A stretch of 64,000 nucleotides of DNA from Thiodiazotropha sp040791665. Lineage in GTDB: Bacteria > Pseudomonadota > Gammaproteobacteria > Chromatiales > Chromatiaceae. The position numbers were made by a program, and so were the translations under genes. The DNA lies in NCBI GenBank assembly GCA_040791665.1, contig JBFNNX010000009.1:1-64000 (forward strand), read 5' to 3'. Under the pieces are notes generated by a model that did no database searches, had not been told where the DNA came from, and saw only the letters and a program-made list of their open reading frames with translations. Positions 19,241-27,494 of the stretch are shown in pieces. Each line of letters begins with the position of its first letter. Position 1 is the stretch's first letter.

Positions 19241-19900
19241 CTACATGGAGGGATGAAGCCCTAACACGATATCAAAGCGGCCGGCCAATGCTCCCGACTC
19301 TATTTCCGACGCCGGATCGAGCGGTACGATGATCGAGGCGCGCGCTTGTGGATCCCGCACACTGTTGAGAATGAAATCACTCTCGTTTCCCGGTTCACCC
19401 GCCACGTACATCTGCGTGGTGAAGCCCTCTATACCGTCGCCGATCACACGAAAATGGATATGCGGCGTCCTCCCCGGATAGGAGACGGGACGGATGGTAC
19501 GAAAACGATAGCCGCCGTCGGCGTCAACGACGGTTCGGCCGAATCCCTGAAAATCAGGATCAGCGAGCCCTCCCCGATCACGTACATGGTGGTAATACCC
19601 ATAAGCATCACACTGCCAAATCTCGACTTGGGCAGTTGTTATCGGCCGACCGCTGAGGTCAAGCAGACGGCCGAAAATGTGTGTGACTTGCCCCCTGGCG
19701 GGACTGCTCCTGCCCTCCACATCGACCAGATTGTTATCACTGTCCAACGGCATACGGGTGGGGTAGAACGGCCCCGCGGTCTGATTGGGCGTCGGTATTA
19801 ATGCAGCGGCGATAGAGGCGCCAGGCAGGAGCGATAGCGTGGCAAGTGAAACCGTGTCCAGCAGTAGTTCACGTCGATTGCAGTTACCATTGCGCTTCAT
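19241..19900 (-). CDS. Exported intradiol ring-cleavage dioxygenase-like protein
   Basis: Non-haem Fe(III) dioxygenase fold (protocatechuate 3,4-/catechol 1,2-dioxygenase superfamily), 219 residues from the ATG at 19900. That start is favoured over the one at 19939 because AGGAGA lies 8 bases before it. The N-terminus NCNRRELLLDTVSLATLSLLPG has paired arginines and a hydrophobic run, suggesting Tat export. The expected ligands are present: Tyr in WQCDAYGYYHH, Tyr in SYPGRTPHIHF, and the two His of HIHF. The GPFYP motif is near the N-terminus. Exported members of this family are common and often of unknown substrate; no aromatic catabolic genes are adjacent. Confidence 0.88.
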   Translation of the reverse strand: MKRNGNCNRRELLLDTVSLATLSLLPGASIAAALIPTPNQTAGPFYPTRMPLDSDNNLVDVEGRSSPARGQVTHIFGRLLDLSGRPITTAQVEIWQCDAYGYYHHVRDRGGLADPDFQGFGRTVVDADGGYRFRTIRPVSYPGRTPHIHFRVIGDGIEGFTTQMYVAGEPGNESDFILNSVRDPQARASIIVPLDPASEIESGALAGRFDIVLGLHPSM

Positions 19901-20358
19901 GTTGTCTATCTCCTGGGGTGCTGAAATCATTCTGTTCATAGAATGACCCTGAGAATTGCCTCAGACCTCTTACGACTTTGATTACTCAGCCGGGAAAGAA
20001 TTCATCTCCGATCAGGATCTGTTGATGCGTGTGCAAATCTTTTTTTATAGGACAAATGCTTTATGACCATCGCGAATCCCTAACGGAGCCTGTTTAACCT
20101 TATGTTTTCAGTAAATATTTAGTAGACACACATGAACAGACGTGACTATACCGGGGAGAGCTTGCGCAGTAATCCCTTATTGTGCGATATGCCGATGCCA
20201 GCTCAACACAAGATCTGAACAGAGATATCGATCACCCCGCACCAACGTAGAGCAACAGAACTACTTGCTATATGCGGAAATATACTGATAATGGCGGATT
20301 TCCATGACGGGCGCTGTGCTATAATCCGCCCGGTTTTTTAAAATAGTTGAGCAATAGT
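19901..20358. other. Gap between the dioxygenase gene and infA
   Basis: About 460 bp of AT-rich divergent intergenic DNA. Apart from the infA extended -10 promoter near its right end I see no gene, tRNA or repeat here. Confidence 0.4.
20317..20325 (+). promoter_or_regulatory. Extended -10 promoter for infA
   Basis: TGCTATAAT is a perfect extended -10 element (TGn-TATAAT), 33 bp before the infA ATG. No good -35 box is visible, as is common for extended -10 promoters. It is followed by a GC-rich start region and a T-run before the gene. Confidence 0.6.
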
Positions 20359-20577
20359 ATGGCGAAAGAAGACTTTATTGAGATGGAAGGCACTGTAATC
20401 GAGACGTTGCCGAACACCATGTTCCGCGTGGAGCTGGAGAACGGTCATGTGGTGACAGCCCATATCTCAGGCAAAATGCGCAAGCACTACATCCGCATAC
20501 TCACAGGAGACAAGGTCACCGTACAGTTGACCCCTTACGACCTGAGCAAAGGGCGTATCACCTATCGTGCCCGTTGA
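20359..20577 (+). CDS. infA: Translation initiation factor IF-1
   Basis: OB-fold protein that binds the 30S A site during initiation. From the ATG at 20359 the product is 72 residues, the exact family length (MAKEDFIEMEG to ITYRAR). A TTG 12 bases upstream would add four residues that the family lacks. The gene stands alone with its own promoter and converges on clpA, with six bases between the stops, a common gammaproteobacterial neighbourhood. Confidence 0.98.
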   Translation: MAKEDFIEMEGTVIETLPNTMFRVELENGHVVTAHISGKMRKHYIRILTGDKVTVQLTPYDLSKGRITYRAR

Positions 20578-20583
20578 TTACGA

Positions 20584-22857
20584 TCAGTTATCGTCCAAGG
20601 TGGGATCGGGCACCTGCTCCCCGACAATATCAAACTGCAGCCTGTCATCCGCGACATCAACCTTAACCACCCCTCCACCGGTCAGCATACCAAACAGCAG
20701 CTCCTCAGCCAGGGGTTTCTTGATCTCATCCTGAATCAATCTCGCCATCGGACGAGCGCCCATTTTCGGATCATAGCCATGTTCCGCCAGCCACACCCTG
20801 GCTTCCGGTTCGACCACCAGGCTGACATGCTTCTCCTGCAGTTGTCCTTCCAATTCGAAAATGAATTTATCAACCACCTTAGCGATATGCTCCGGAGAGA
20901 GCCCAGCGAACTGGATGATCGCATCGAGACGGTTTCTGAACTCGGGAGTGAACATTTTCTTGATCACTTCCATACCGTCGCTGCTATGGTCCTGCTTGGT
21001 GAAACCGATCGATGAACGACTCATCTCCTGGGCGCCGGCATTGGTGGTCATGATGATCACAACATTGCGGAAGTCCGCCTTACGGCCGTTGTTGTCGGTA
21101 AGGGTGCCGTGATCCATCACCTGCAGCAGCAAATTGAAGACATCCGGGTGTGCCTTCTCGATCTCATCGAGTAACAATACACAATGAGGGTGCTTGGCGA
21201 TCTCCTCTGTCAACAGTCCCCCCTGATCAAAACCGACATATCCTGGCGGTGCCCCGATCAGTCTGGATACTGTGTGGCGTTCCATATACTCAGACATATC
21301 GAAACGGATCAGCTCCATGCACAAGATCCTCGCCAGCTGACGACTGATCTCTGTCTTGCCTACGCCGGTGGGACCGGTGAAGAGAAAGGAGCCGACCGGC
21401 TTGCCTTCATTGACCAGTCCGGAACGATTCATGCGAATGGCTGCCGTCAGGGCTTCGATGGCCGGATCCTGACCAAACACGACCAGCTTCAGGTCACGAG
21501 TAAGGTTGCGCAGGGCTTCTGTATCGGATGTGGAGACCTTCTTCGGCGGAATCCGTGCAATCTTCGCCACAATGGCCTCAACCTCATCCACATCGATGAC
21601 CTTTTTACGCTGCTCTACAGGTTGCAGCTGTACATTCGCACCAGCCTCATCGATGACATCGATGGCCTTATCCGGCAGATGGCGGTCGTTGATGTATTTG
21701 TCAGAGAGTTCCGCGGCGCTGTTCAAGGCATCCTGTGTATACTCGATATGGTGATGATCCTCGAATCGGGATTTCAGACCTTTCAGGATCTCCACCGTCT
21801 CCGCCACGGTAGGCTCTTCCACATCGATCTTCTGGAAACGCCGTGCCAGGGCGCGGTCTTTTTCAAAGATCCCCCTGAATTCCTGGTAGGTAGTGGAACC
21901 GATGCAGCGCAGCTCCCCGGAGGCGAGCACAGGCTTGATCAGGTTCGAGGCATCCATAACCCCACCGGATGCTGCCCCTGCTCCGATGATGGTATGTATC
22001 TCGTCGATAAACAACACCACATCCTTTTCCCGCTTCAGCTCGGCAAGAACCGCCTTCAGGCGTTTCTCGAAGTCGCCGCGGTATTTTGTGCCGGCAACCA
22101 GCGTTCCAAGATCAAGGGCGTAGATGGTGGCATTGGCAAGTACGTCAGGCACTTCCTTGTCGACGATTTTCTTGGCCAATCCTTCAGCAATGGCGGTTTT
22201 GCCGACACCTGCCTCTCCCACCAGTAGCGGGTTGTTCTTGCGCCGTCGGCAGAGAATCTGAATGGTGCGTTCTACCTCTTGCATACGACCGATCAGGGGA
22301 TCGATCTTGCCCAGTTCCGCCAGTTGGTTGAGATTCGTGGCATAGCTCTCCAACGGACTAGACTGACCATCCCCCTTGGATTCACTGGATAGCTCGGCTG
22401 GCGCCTCATCATGATTTGTGCCATCAACCTTGGAGATGCCATGAGATATATAGTTAACAACATCCAGTCGACTTACATTTTGCTCATTCAGAAAAAAGAC
22501 CGCCTGTGAGTCCTGTTCATTGAATATCGCTACCAGCACATTGGCGCCGGTGACCTCATTTTTACCCGAGGATTGGACATGAAAAACAGCTCTTTGCAAC
22601 ACTCGCTGAAACCCTAGAGTGGGTTGAATCTCCCTGTCATCACCATCCGGAATCAGCGGCGTCGTCTCTTCGACAAAACTGCTGATATTCTTTCGCATGC
22701 TCTCGATATCCGCCCCGCAGGCACGCAGTACCGCAACCGCAGTGGGATTGTCCAACAAGGCAAGCAATAGATGGTCCACCGTCATGAATTCATGATGTCT
22801 TTCTTTGGCATTCTTGAATGCTTGATTGAGGGTAAATTCCAACTCTTTATTCAACAT
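20584..22857 (-). CDS. clpA: ATP-dependent Clp protease ATP-binding subunit ClpA
   Basis: AAA+ unfoldase that feeds substrates to ClpP. It is 757 residues (E. coli 758). It has the N-domain with Clp-N repeats (about 1-145), the first AAA domain with GEAGVGKTAIAEG and VLFIDEIHTIIGAG, and the second with GPTGVGKTEISRQ and a DEIEKAHPDVF Walker B region. The C-terminal part keeps GIGFTKQD-type ClpA features. It is 24 bp downstream of clpS, the adaptor that redirects ClpA to N-degron substrates, so the two form an operon. Confidence 0.98.
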   Translation of the reverse strand: MLNKELEFTLNQAFKNAKERHHEFMTVDHLLLALLDNPTAVAVLRACGADIESMRKNISSFVEETTPLIPDGDDREIQPTLGFQRVLQRAVFHVQSSGKNEVTGANVLVAIFNEQDSQAVFFLNEQNVSRLDVVNYISHGISKVDGTNHDEAPAELSSESKGDGQSSPLESYATNLNQLAELGKIDPLIGRMQEVERTIQILCRRRKNNPLLVGEAGVGKTAIAEGLAKKIVDKEVPDVLANATIYALDLGTLVAGTKYRGDFEKRLKAVLAELKREKDVVLFIDEIHTIIGAGAASGGVMDASNLIKPVLASGELRCIGSTTYQEFRGIFEKDRALARRFQKIDVEEPTVAETVEILKGLKSRFEDHHHIEYTQDALNSAAELSDKYINDRHLPDKAIDVIDEAGANVQLQPVEQRKKVIDVDEVEAIVAKIARIPPKKVSTSDTEALRNLTRDLKLVVFGQDPAIEALTAAIRMNRSGLVNEGKPVGSFLFTGPTGVGKTEISRQLARILCMELIRFDMSEYMERHTVSRLIGAPPGYVGFDQGGLLTEEIAKHPHCVLLLDEIEKAHPDVFNLLLQVMDHGTLTDNNGRKADFRNVVIIMTTNAGAQEMSRSSIGFTKQDHSSDGMEVIKKMFTPEFRNRLDAIIQFAGLSPEHIAKVVDKFIFELEGQLQEKHVSLVVEPEARVWLAEHGYDPKMGARPMARLIQDEIKKPLAEELLFGMLTGGGVVKVDVADDRLQFDIVGEQVPDPTLDDN

Positions 22858-22881
22858 CTCAGAAACTCCAAATAGCGCCGC

Positions 22882-23202
22882 TTATGTCTCCTCCATGGTG
22901 CACATCAGCGGGTGCTGGTTGCTGCGAGAGTAATCATTGACTTGTGACACCTTTGTCTCAGCCACGTCTTTGGTAAACACACCACACACGCCTGCACCGC
23001 GTGTATGAACATGAAGCATCACTCGGGTCGCCTTCTCCCTATCCATTTTGAAAAAGGTTTCCAAAACCAAAACCACGAACTCCATCGGTGTATAGTCATC
23101 ATTCAAAATAATAACCTTATATAAAGGAGGTTTTTTGAGTTTTGGGACTGCCTCCTGTAATGCTAGACCGTCTTCGTGTGATGTTTGTTCTCGATTACTC
23201 AT
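22882..23202 (-). CDS. clpS: ClpS adaptor protein
   Basis: A 106-residue adaptor that binds the ClpA N-domain and N-degron proteins. The core motif PPLYKVIILNDDYTPMEFVV is present, with the conserved NDD and TPM elements; HTRGAGVCGVFTKDVAETKV and HPLMCTMEET complete the family pattern. It precedes clpA in the same direction. A TAGAAT sequence about 15 bp before its start could be the -10 of the operon promoter, without a clear -35. Confidence 0.97.
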   Translation of the reverse strand: MSNREQTSHEDGLALQEAVPKLKKPPLYKVIILNDDYTPMEFVVLVLETFFKMDREKATRVMLHVHTRGAGVCGVFTKDVAETKVSQVNDYSRSNQHPLMCTMEET

Positions 23203-23515
23203 AATGGCTGATTCTAGCAGGCCAAGACGGCCTGAAAAGCGGAATTATATTCGGGATATTTGTTTAACTCAGAAGGTTGGTGTAAGCAGATTACAAGCTT
23301 CCATTTTACCTAAATCGACGACCTGTTTCGAATACCAAATCGCTTCCAGATGCTACTCCAATCAATAAACGCTTCCACTTTCCTATTTGGCTCCAAGTCC
23401 CGAACTATCTCGTAATGGGTATACGCTGACTAGGGATTCTTCGTATTGATAGACACCCATTGTTAGGGTAATTACCAATACAAACCTAGAAAGTTTGTGA
23501 AAATTTACATATTTG

Positions 23516-23543
23516 TTGACCGACGACGAGAGAGCACTATACT
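23516..23543 (+). promoter_or_regulatory. Sigma-70-type promoter for the cold-shock gene
   Basis: TTGACC at 23516-23521 and TATACT at 23538-23543 are separated by 16 bp. The implied transcript starts near 23550, about 325 bases before the cold-shock ATG. That long leader is typical of cspA-family mRNAs whose folding responds to temperature. Confidence 0.6.
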
Positions 23544-23549
23544 TCCTCC

Positions 23550-23875
23550 TACAGTGTTGATAATGGTTCCCATTTTAGAAGGAACAGGAACACTAGAATT
23601 CGGGCTGTTATGTTGACGCCCACTGTTTTTTTTTAATGGCTGGTACTTGGGCAGGTGGACAGAGCAGTTTCGAGCCTCTCTGCAGAATAAAAGGTAGCGG
23701 TAACCGTTGAGTGAATGGATAAGTGAGGCATTGCGCGGAGATACCTGAACAACCCGTACAGAACTGATCTTCCTAATCGGTTTTAATCTCTCCAATCCTC
23801 CAGATCTACGTATCTCAACCATCCCGCTACTACCACTCCACCCTCCCGGGTCATCGATAGTGAGGAGTAATAGCT
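23550..23875 (+). promoter_or_regulatory. Long 5' leader of the cold-shock gene (possible thermo-responsive UTR)
   Basis: About 325 bases between the predicted promoter and the start codon, with no convincing ORF on the plus strand. It contains a run of nine Ts (about 23624-23632) and ends in GAGGAG, 7 bases before the ATG. In E. coli cspA a leader of about 160 bases controls stability and translation by refolding; here the function is inferred from length and position only. Confidence 0.4.
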
Positions 23876-24091
23876 ATGGCGACTGGAGTCGTAAAGTGGT
23901 TTAACAACGCCAAGGGCTACGGTTTTGTAACCCCGGAAGATGGAGACCAGGACGTTTTCGTCCATTTTTCATCCATTGAGATGGATGGATACAAAACCCT
24001 GAAGGAGGGTCAAAAGGTCCAATTTGAGATCAGTCAAGGACCTAAAGGACTTCATGCAACCAATATCCAACGGGTTGCGGCAAGCGAATAA
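23876..24091 (+). CDS. Cold-shock domain protein (CspA family)
   Basis: Single cold-shock (OB-fold) domain of 71 residues that binds single-stranded RNA/DNA. RNP1 KGYGFVTP and RNP2 VFVHFS are intact. The ribosome site is strong (GAGGAG). The paralogue (A, C, D or E) cannot be told from sequence alone. It is monocistronic, with a long leader and a strong terminator 29 bp past the stop. Confidence 0.95.
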   Translation: MATGVVKWFNNAKGYGFVTPEDGDQDVFVHFSSIEMDGYKTLKEGQKVQFEISQGPKGLHATNIQRVAASE

Positions 24092-24116
24092 AGCTGGTCT
24101 CTGAATCAGGAAACGC

Positions 24117-24149
24117 AAAAGCCGGTTCGGTGATCCCGATCCGGCTTTT
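24117..24149 (+). terminator. Rho-independent terminator after the cold-shock gene
   Basis: GCCGGTTCGG pairs with CCGATCCGGC around a short loop at 24121-24145, flanked by A4 on the left and T4 on the right, so it could act in both directions. It lies 25 bp after the stop codon. Confidence 0.85.
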
Positions 24150-24450
24150 CTATTTCTACCACACCGGTGCCTCTACGAGGCGGCCATCAAGGGAGAGTAG
24201 ACCCGATACTCTTGTTCATCATATATATCGCCTCGATTAACACCACCTTGATACGGACGAATGCAGCGATTTCCCGTTAACGGTTACAGGTCGCTTCCCA
24301 GGATGCGCAGTAATATCTATTGCGGGGTGGAGACGAAATCACCGCCCTATTTCGATACAGCGGATATCGGCAGGTTCCAGTTTCACCGCCAGGATACTAT
24401 CATAGCGCTTTTTATGCGGGCGAAATGGGATCTAACGCGGTCACCCTTGA
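24150..24450. other. Gap before rluE
   Basis: About 300 bp of leader or promoter DNA ahead of rluE. I see no convincing small gene, tRNA, or clear sigma-70 promoter; the plus-strand frame through it is a by-product of the rluE sequence. Confidence 0.35.
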
Positions 24451-25032
24451 ATGCTGATTCTTTTCAACAAACCTTATGGTGTTCTCACACAATTTTCCGA
24501 TGCCGATGGGCGCGAGACCCTTGCCGACTACATCACCAAGAAAGGGGTCTATGCCGCCGGACGACTCGACCGGGACAGTGAAGGCCTGCTGCTGCTCACC
24601 GATGACGGTAAACTGCAGCACCGTCTCACCGATCCCAGACGCAAGCGTTGGAAGCGATACTGGGTCCAGGTTGAGGGTATACCGGATACTGACGCCATCG
24701 TACGGCTTCAACAGGGCGTTCAACTAAAGGACGGACTGACACTGCCGGCAAAAATCAGGCATATCGATGAACCGACCCTTTGGCCGCGAACTCCGCCCAT
24801 TCGCTATCGGGCGTCAATCCCCACGTCCTGGCTCGAAATTCAACTCCGCGAGGGACGTAACCGTCAAATTCGCCGTATGACTGCAGCCGTCGGCTACCCC
24901 ACACTGCGTTTGATCCGTATAGCCGTGGACCGCTGGCGTCTAAAGGACATCCGGCCGGGTGAATGGGTTGTCGTTGATGATGCCTGCAAACAACCGGCTC
25001 AAGGTAGAAGAAGGCTCCATCATGGCAGATAA
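24451..25032 (+). CDS. rluE: 23S rRNA pseudouridine synthase E
   Basis: RsuA-family pseudouridine synthase predicted to modify U2457 of 23S rRNA. The 193-residue protein starts directly with the catalytic domain (MLILFNKPYGVLTQF) and has no S4 domain, which fits RluE. The catalytic Asp lies in AAGRLDRDSEGLLLLTDDG, and the RNRQIRRM motif is present. The ribosome site is weak. Its end overlaps mnmA by 11 bases, so translation may be coupled. Confidence 0.93.
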   Translation: MLILFNKPYGVLTQFSDADGRETLADYITKKGVYAAGRLDRDSEGLLLLTDDGKLQHRLTDPRRKRWKRYWVQVEGIPDTDAIVRLQQGVQLKDGLTLPAKIRHIDEPTLWPRTPPIRYRASIPTSWLEIQLREGRNRQIRRMTAAVGYPTLRLIRIAVDRWRLKDIRPGEWVVVDDACKQPAQGRRRLHHGR

Positions 25033-26128
25033 AGGCAGAGTCATCGTCGGTCTGTCGGGTGGCGTGGACTCATCCGTCGCAGCCTTGCTGTTGCAACAAC
25101 AAGGCTACCAGGTCGAAGGCTTGTTCATGAAGAACTGGGAGGAGGATGACAGTGCAGATTACTGTTCCGCGGCAGAGGATCTGGCAGATGCCCAAGCGGT
25201 TGCCGAATGTTTAAAGATTCCGCTGCATACGGTCAACTTTTCTACCGAGTACTGGGACCGTGTATTTGCCTATTTCCTTGAAGAGTATGGCGCAGGCCGA
25301 ACGCCCAATCCCGATGTGCTGTGCAACCGTGAAATCAAGTTCAAGGCCTTTCTCGACCATACAATCGATCAGTTACAGGCATCGATAATCGCAACCGGGC
25401 ACTATGCCGGCGTGGAGAAGGATGACGAGGGCTATCGTCTACACAGAGCCAGGGATGAGGATAAGGATCAAACCTATTTTCTCTATATGCTCGGACAGAG
25501 AGCCTTGAGCCACAGCCTGTTTCCCTTGGCACAGCTGAGTAAACATCAGGTAAGGGAGATTGCACAAGATGCGGGATTTCCAAACCACAAGAAGAAGGAC
25601 AGTACCGGTATCTGCTTTATCGGGGAGCGTAAATTCCGAGACTTTCTGCAGCGCTTCCTCCCGGCTCAGCCAGGCGATATCGAGGATGCCCAAGGCAATG
25701 TACTTGGTCGGCACCACGGTTTGATCTACTACACCCTCGGTCAAAGGCAGGGATTGGGCATAGGCGGCCGACGCGACTCAATCGAGGCACCCTGGTTCGT
25801 GGCGGCAAAGGATCTTCGTCGAAATGTCCTGACTGCAGTACAGGGTCACGATCACCCTATGTTGATGTGTCATGAGCTGACCGCCAACCAGATGCACTGG
25901 GTGGCCGGTGATTCACCCCCCGATCCCTTGCGCTGTCTGGCAAGGATTCGTCACCGTCAGCCTCTTCAGTCCTGTCGTATCGTTGCTAGAGGCGATCAAC
26001 GCTATCAGGTGGCATTCGACTCACCCCAACGTGCGGCAACACCAGGACAGTCCATTGTGTTCTATCAAAAAAATAGATGTCTTGGCGGGGGTATCATTGA
26101 AGATGCCGAGGCGATAGCGAAACAATGA
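25022..26128 (+). CDS. mnmA: tRNA-uridine 2-sulfurtransferase MnmA
   Basis: Installs the 2-thio group at U34 of tRNA Lys, Glu and Gln. From the ATG at 25022, which has GAAGG 7 bases upstream, the product is 368 residues, the family norm. The PP-loop is VGLSGGVDSSVAALLL. The first catalytic Cys is in NPDVLCNREIKF and the second in DSTGICFIGERKF. The order rluE-mnmA-hflD matches the E. coli-type rluE, mnmA, hflD, purB neighbourhood. Confidence 0.97.
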   Translation: MADKGRVIVGLSGGVDSSVAALLLQQQGYQVEGLFMKNWEEDDSADYCSAAEDLADAQAVAECLKIPLHTVNFSTEYWDRVFAYFLEEYGAGRTPNPDVLCNREIKFKAFLDHTIDQLQASIIATGHYAGVEKDDEGYRLHRARDEDKDQTYFLYMLGQRALSHSLFPLAQLSKHQVREIAQDAGFPNHKKKDSTGICFIGERKFRDFLQRFLPAQPGDIEDAQGNVLGRHHGLIYYTLGQRQGLGIGGRRDSIEAPWFVAAKDLRRNVLTAVQGHDHPMLMCHELTANQMHWVAGDSPPDPLRCLARIRHRQPLQSCRIVARGDQRYQVAFDSPQRAATPGQSIVFYQKNRCLGGGIIEDAEAIAKQ

Positions 26129-26167
26129 ACAAGGTTCGGCAATACAATTACCGCAGTGTGAAAAGAG

Positions 26168-26800
26168 ATGCAATATAGAGACAGTGATCGCGCAATCGCC
26201 CTATCGGGCATATATCAGGCAGCCAGTCTGGTGCAACAGGTTGCGCATCGCGGATTGGTCGATGCAGACAGTATTGCGGCAAACATCCATAGTCTGTTTC
26301 AGATCGATGCCGAGAGCGTGGTGGATGTGTATGGTGGCCTGGAAGGGATCGCACCCGGCCTTCGGCTGACCTACCGGCAATTGAGTGGTGAAGAGGCACG
26401 TGACGACGAACTGACACGCTATCTGCTCGGTCTGGTACAACTGGAACGAAAACTCAGTCGCCATCTGGACCGTCTGGAACGGATAAAGAACGGTATCTCA
26501 ACTATCGCCCAAAGACTGGCCCACTTTCCCGCCACGCACAGCAATATTCTCGGCGCGTTGGCGGAGATCTATGCCGATAATGTCAGCCAGCTCTCACCCA
26601 GAATCATGGTAAGCGGTGAACCTGTTTATCTGCAGAACAGCGACAATGTAAATAAAATCCGTGCCCTGCTGCTGTCAGGTATCAGAGCGGCCACTCTGTG
26701 GCGGCAGACCGGCGGCAAAAGGAGGCAACTGCTGTTTGTACGCAGCCGTTACACTAAAGCGTGTAAACAGCTCCTGGATGATCTCCATAAAGACTTTTAG
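26168..26800 (+). CDS. hflD: HflD (high-frequency lysogenisation protein D homologue)
   Basis: A 210-residue helical peripheral membrane protein. It matches HflD from the N-terminus (DRAIALSGIYQAASLVQQ) to the C-terminus (NKIRALLLSGIRAATLWRQ). In E. coli HflD interacts with lambda CII; its housekeeping role is unclear. It lies 39 bp after mnmA in the classic mnmA-hflD-purB arrangement, but here purB is separated by acnA and a lipoprotein gene. The stop codon TAG immediately abuts an R1 repeat. Confidence 0.94.
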   Translation: MQYRDSDRAIALSGIYQAASLVQQVAHRGLVDADSIAANIHSLFQIDAESVVDVYGGLEGIAPGLRLTYRQLSGEEARDDELTRYLLGLVQLERKLSRHLDRLERIKNGISTIAQRLAHFPATHSNILGALAEIYADNVSQLSPRIMVSGEPVYLQNSDNVNKIRALLLSGIRAATLWRQTGGKRRQLLFVRSRYTKACKQLLDDLHKDF

Positions 26801-26852
26801 GGCCTGTTAACACTAATCCATTCGGCTCTGCCGGGGCTATTTTCCGCCATGA
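26801..26852. repeat. R1 repeat, single-arm copy after hflD
   Basis: Starts GGCCTGTTAACACTAATCCA directly after the hflD stop codon and continues with a TCTGCCGGGGCTATTTT stretch similar to the arms of the other R1 copies. The second inverted arm is missing. Confidence 0.7.
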
Positions 26853-26983
26853 ATCTAATGTGAAAAAAGGTGAATTCATCGCACCAAGCGACAGATAACA
26901 GACCGTATTTCAATGTATAAAGAGTAACGCGGCAATACCCGCAGTGGAATAGATAAAAAATTACACATTGAGAGGATACGAAT

Positions 26984-27463
26984 ATGAGCAATACCAAACT
27001 TGTAATTGTCTTTAGCGGTCTGTTCACCCTGGCAGCCTGCAGCCAATCCGGTGACCCGGAAAACGCCACTACATCCCAGGAGATGAAAAGCACATCAACC
27101 AGCATCACAGACAAGGTCGCTACAGCCGGTAAAGAGACATGGGAAAAGACCAAAGAGGTCAGCAGTAATGCCGCCAACACCATTGCCGATAAAAGCAAGG
27201 AAGCCTACGAGGGTGCAAAACAGATGGGAAGCGATGCTGCCGATGCGGTTGTCGATACCAGCAAAAAGGTTTACGAAAGCACAAAAGAGACGGCGAGCGA
27301 AGTGGGTAGCGCGGTAAAAGAGGAGACAAAAGAGATCGTTTCAGCAGTTGGCGATAAGAGCGCTGAGGTTTATGATGCCGCAAAGACCAAGACAGGCGAG
27401 GTGGTTGACGCCACGAAAGAGAAAGGGACTGAAGTTATGGATAACATGAAAAACAATCAGTAA
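26984..27463 (+). CDS. Lipoprotein with LEA-like helical repeats
   Basis: A 159-residue envelope lipoprotein, function unknown. It has a signal peptide with lipobox LAAC, so Cys19 would be lipidated. The mature part is almost entirely repetitive amphipathic helix rich in Lys, Glu, Ala and Thr, with units of about 11 residues such as KSKEAYEGAK, TSKKVYESTK, KSAEVYDAAK and KTGEVVDATK. This resembles late-embryogenesis-abundant (group 3) or apolipoprotein-like repeats, which are often linked to desiccation, osmotic or membrane stress. It lies 31 bp upstream of acnA, so may share its transcript. Stress function is an inference. Confidence 0.85.
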   Translation: MSNTKLVIVFSGLFTLAACSQSGDPENATTSQEMKSTSTSITDKVATAGKETWEKTKEVSSNAANTIADKSKEAYEGAKQMGSDAADAVVDTSKKVYESTKETASEVGSAVKEETKEIVSAVGDKSAEVYDAAKTKTGEVVDATKEKGTEVMDNMKNNQ

Positions 27464-27494
27464 TCAATTGATTATCATACCGTAGGAGAGCCTG

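Noticed and set aside
21184..22227. 347-codon open frame antisense to clpA
   Set aside because: It lies wholly within an intact ClpA gene and encodes no recognisable domain.
23505..23822. 105-codon minus-strand frame in the cold-shock leader
   Set aside because: No ribosome site or family match, and it runs opposite the predicted promoter and leader of the cold-shock gene.
24261..24581. 106-codon plus-strand frame before rluE
   Set aside because: It overlaps the start of rluE in another frame and has no motif or ribosome site.
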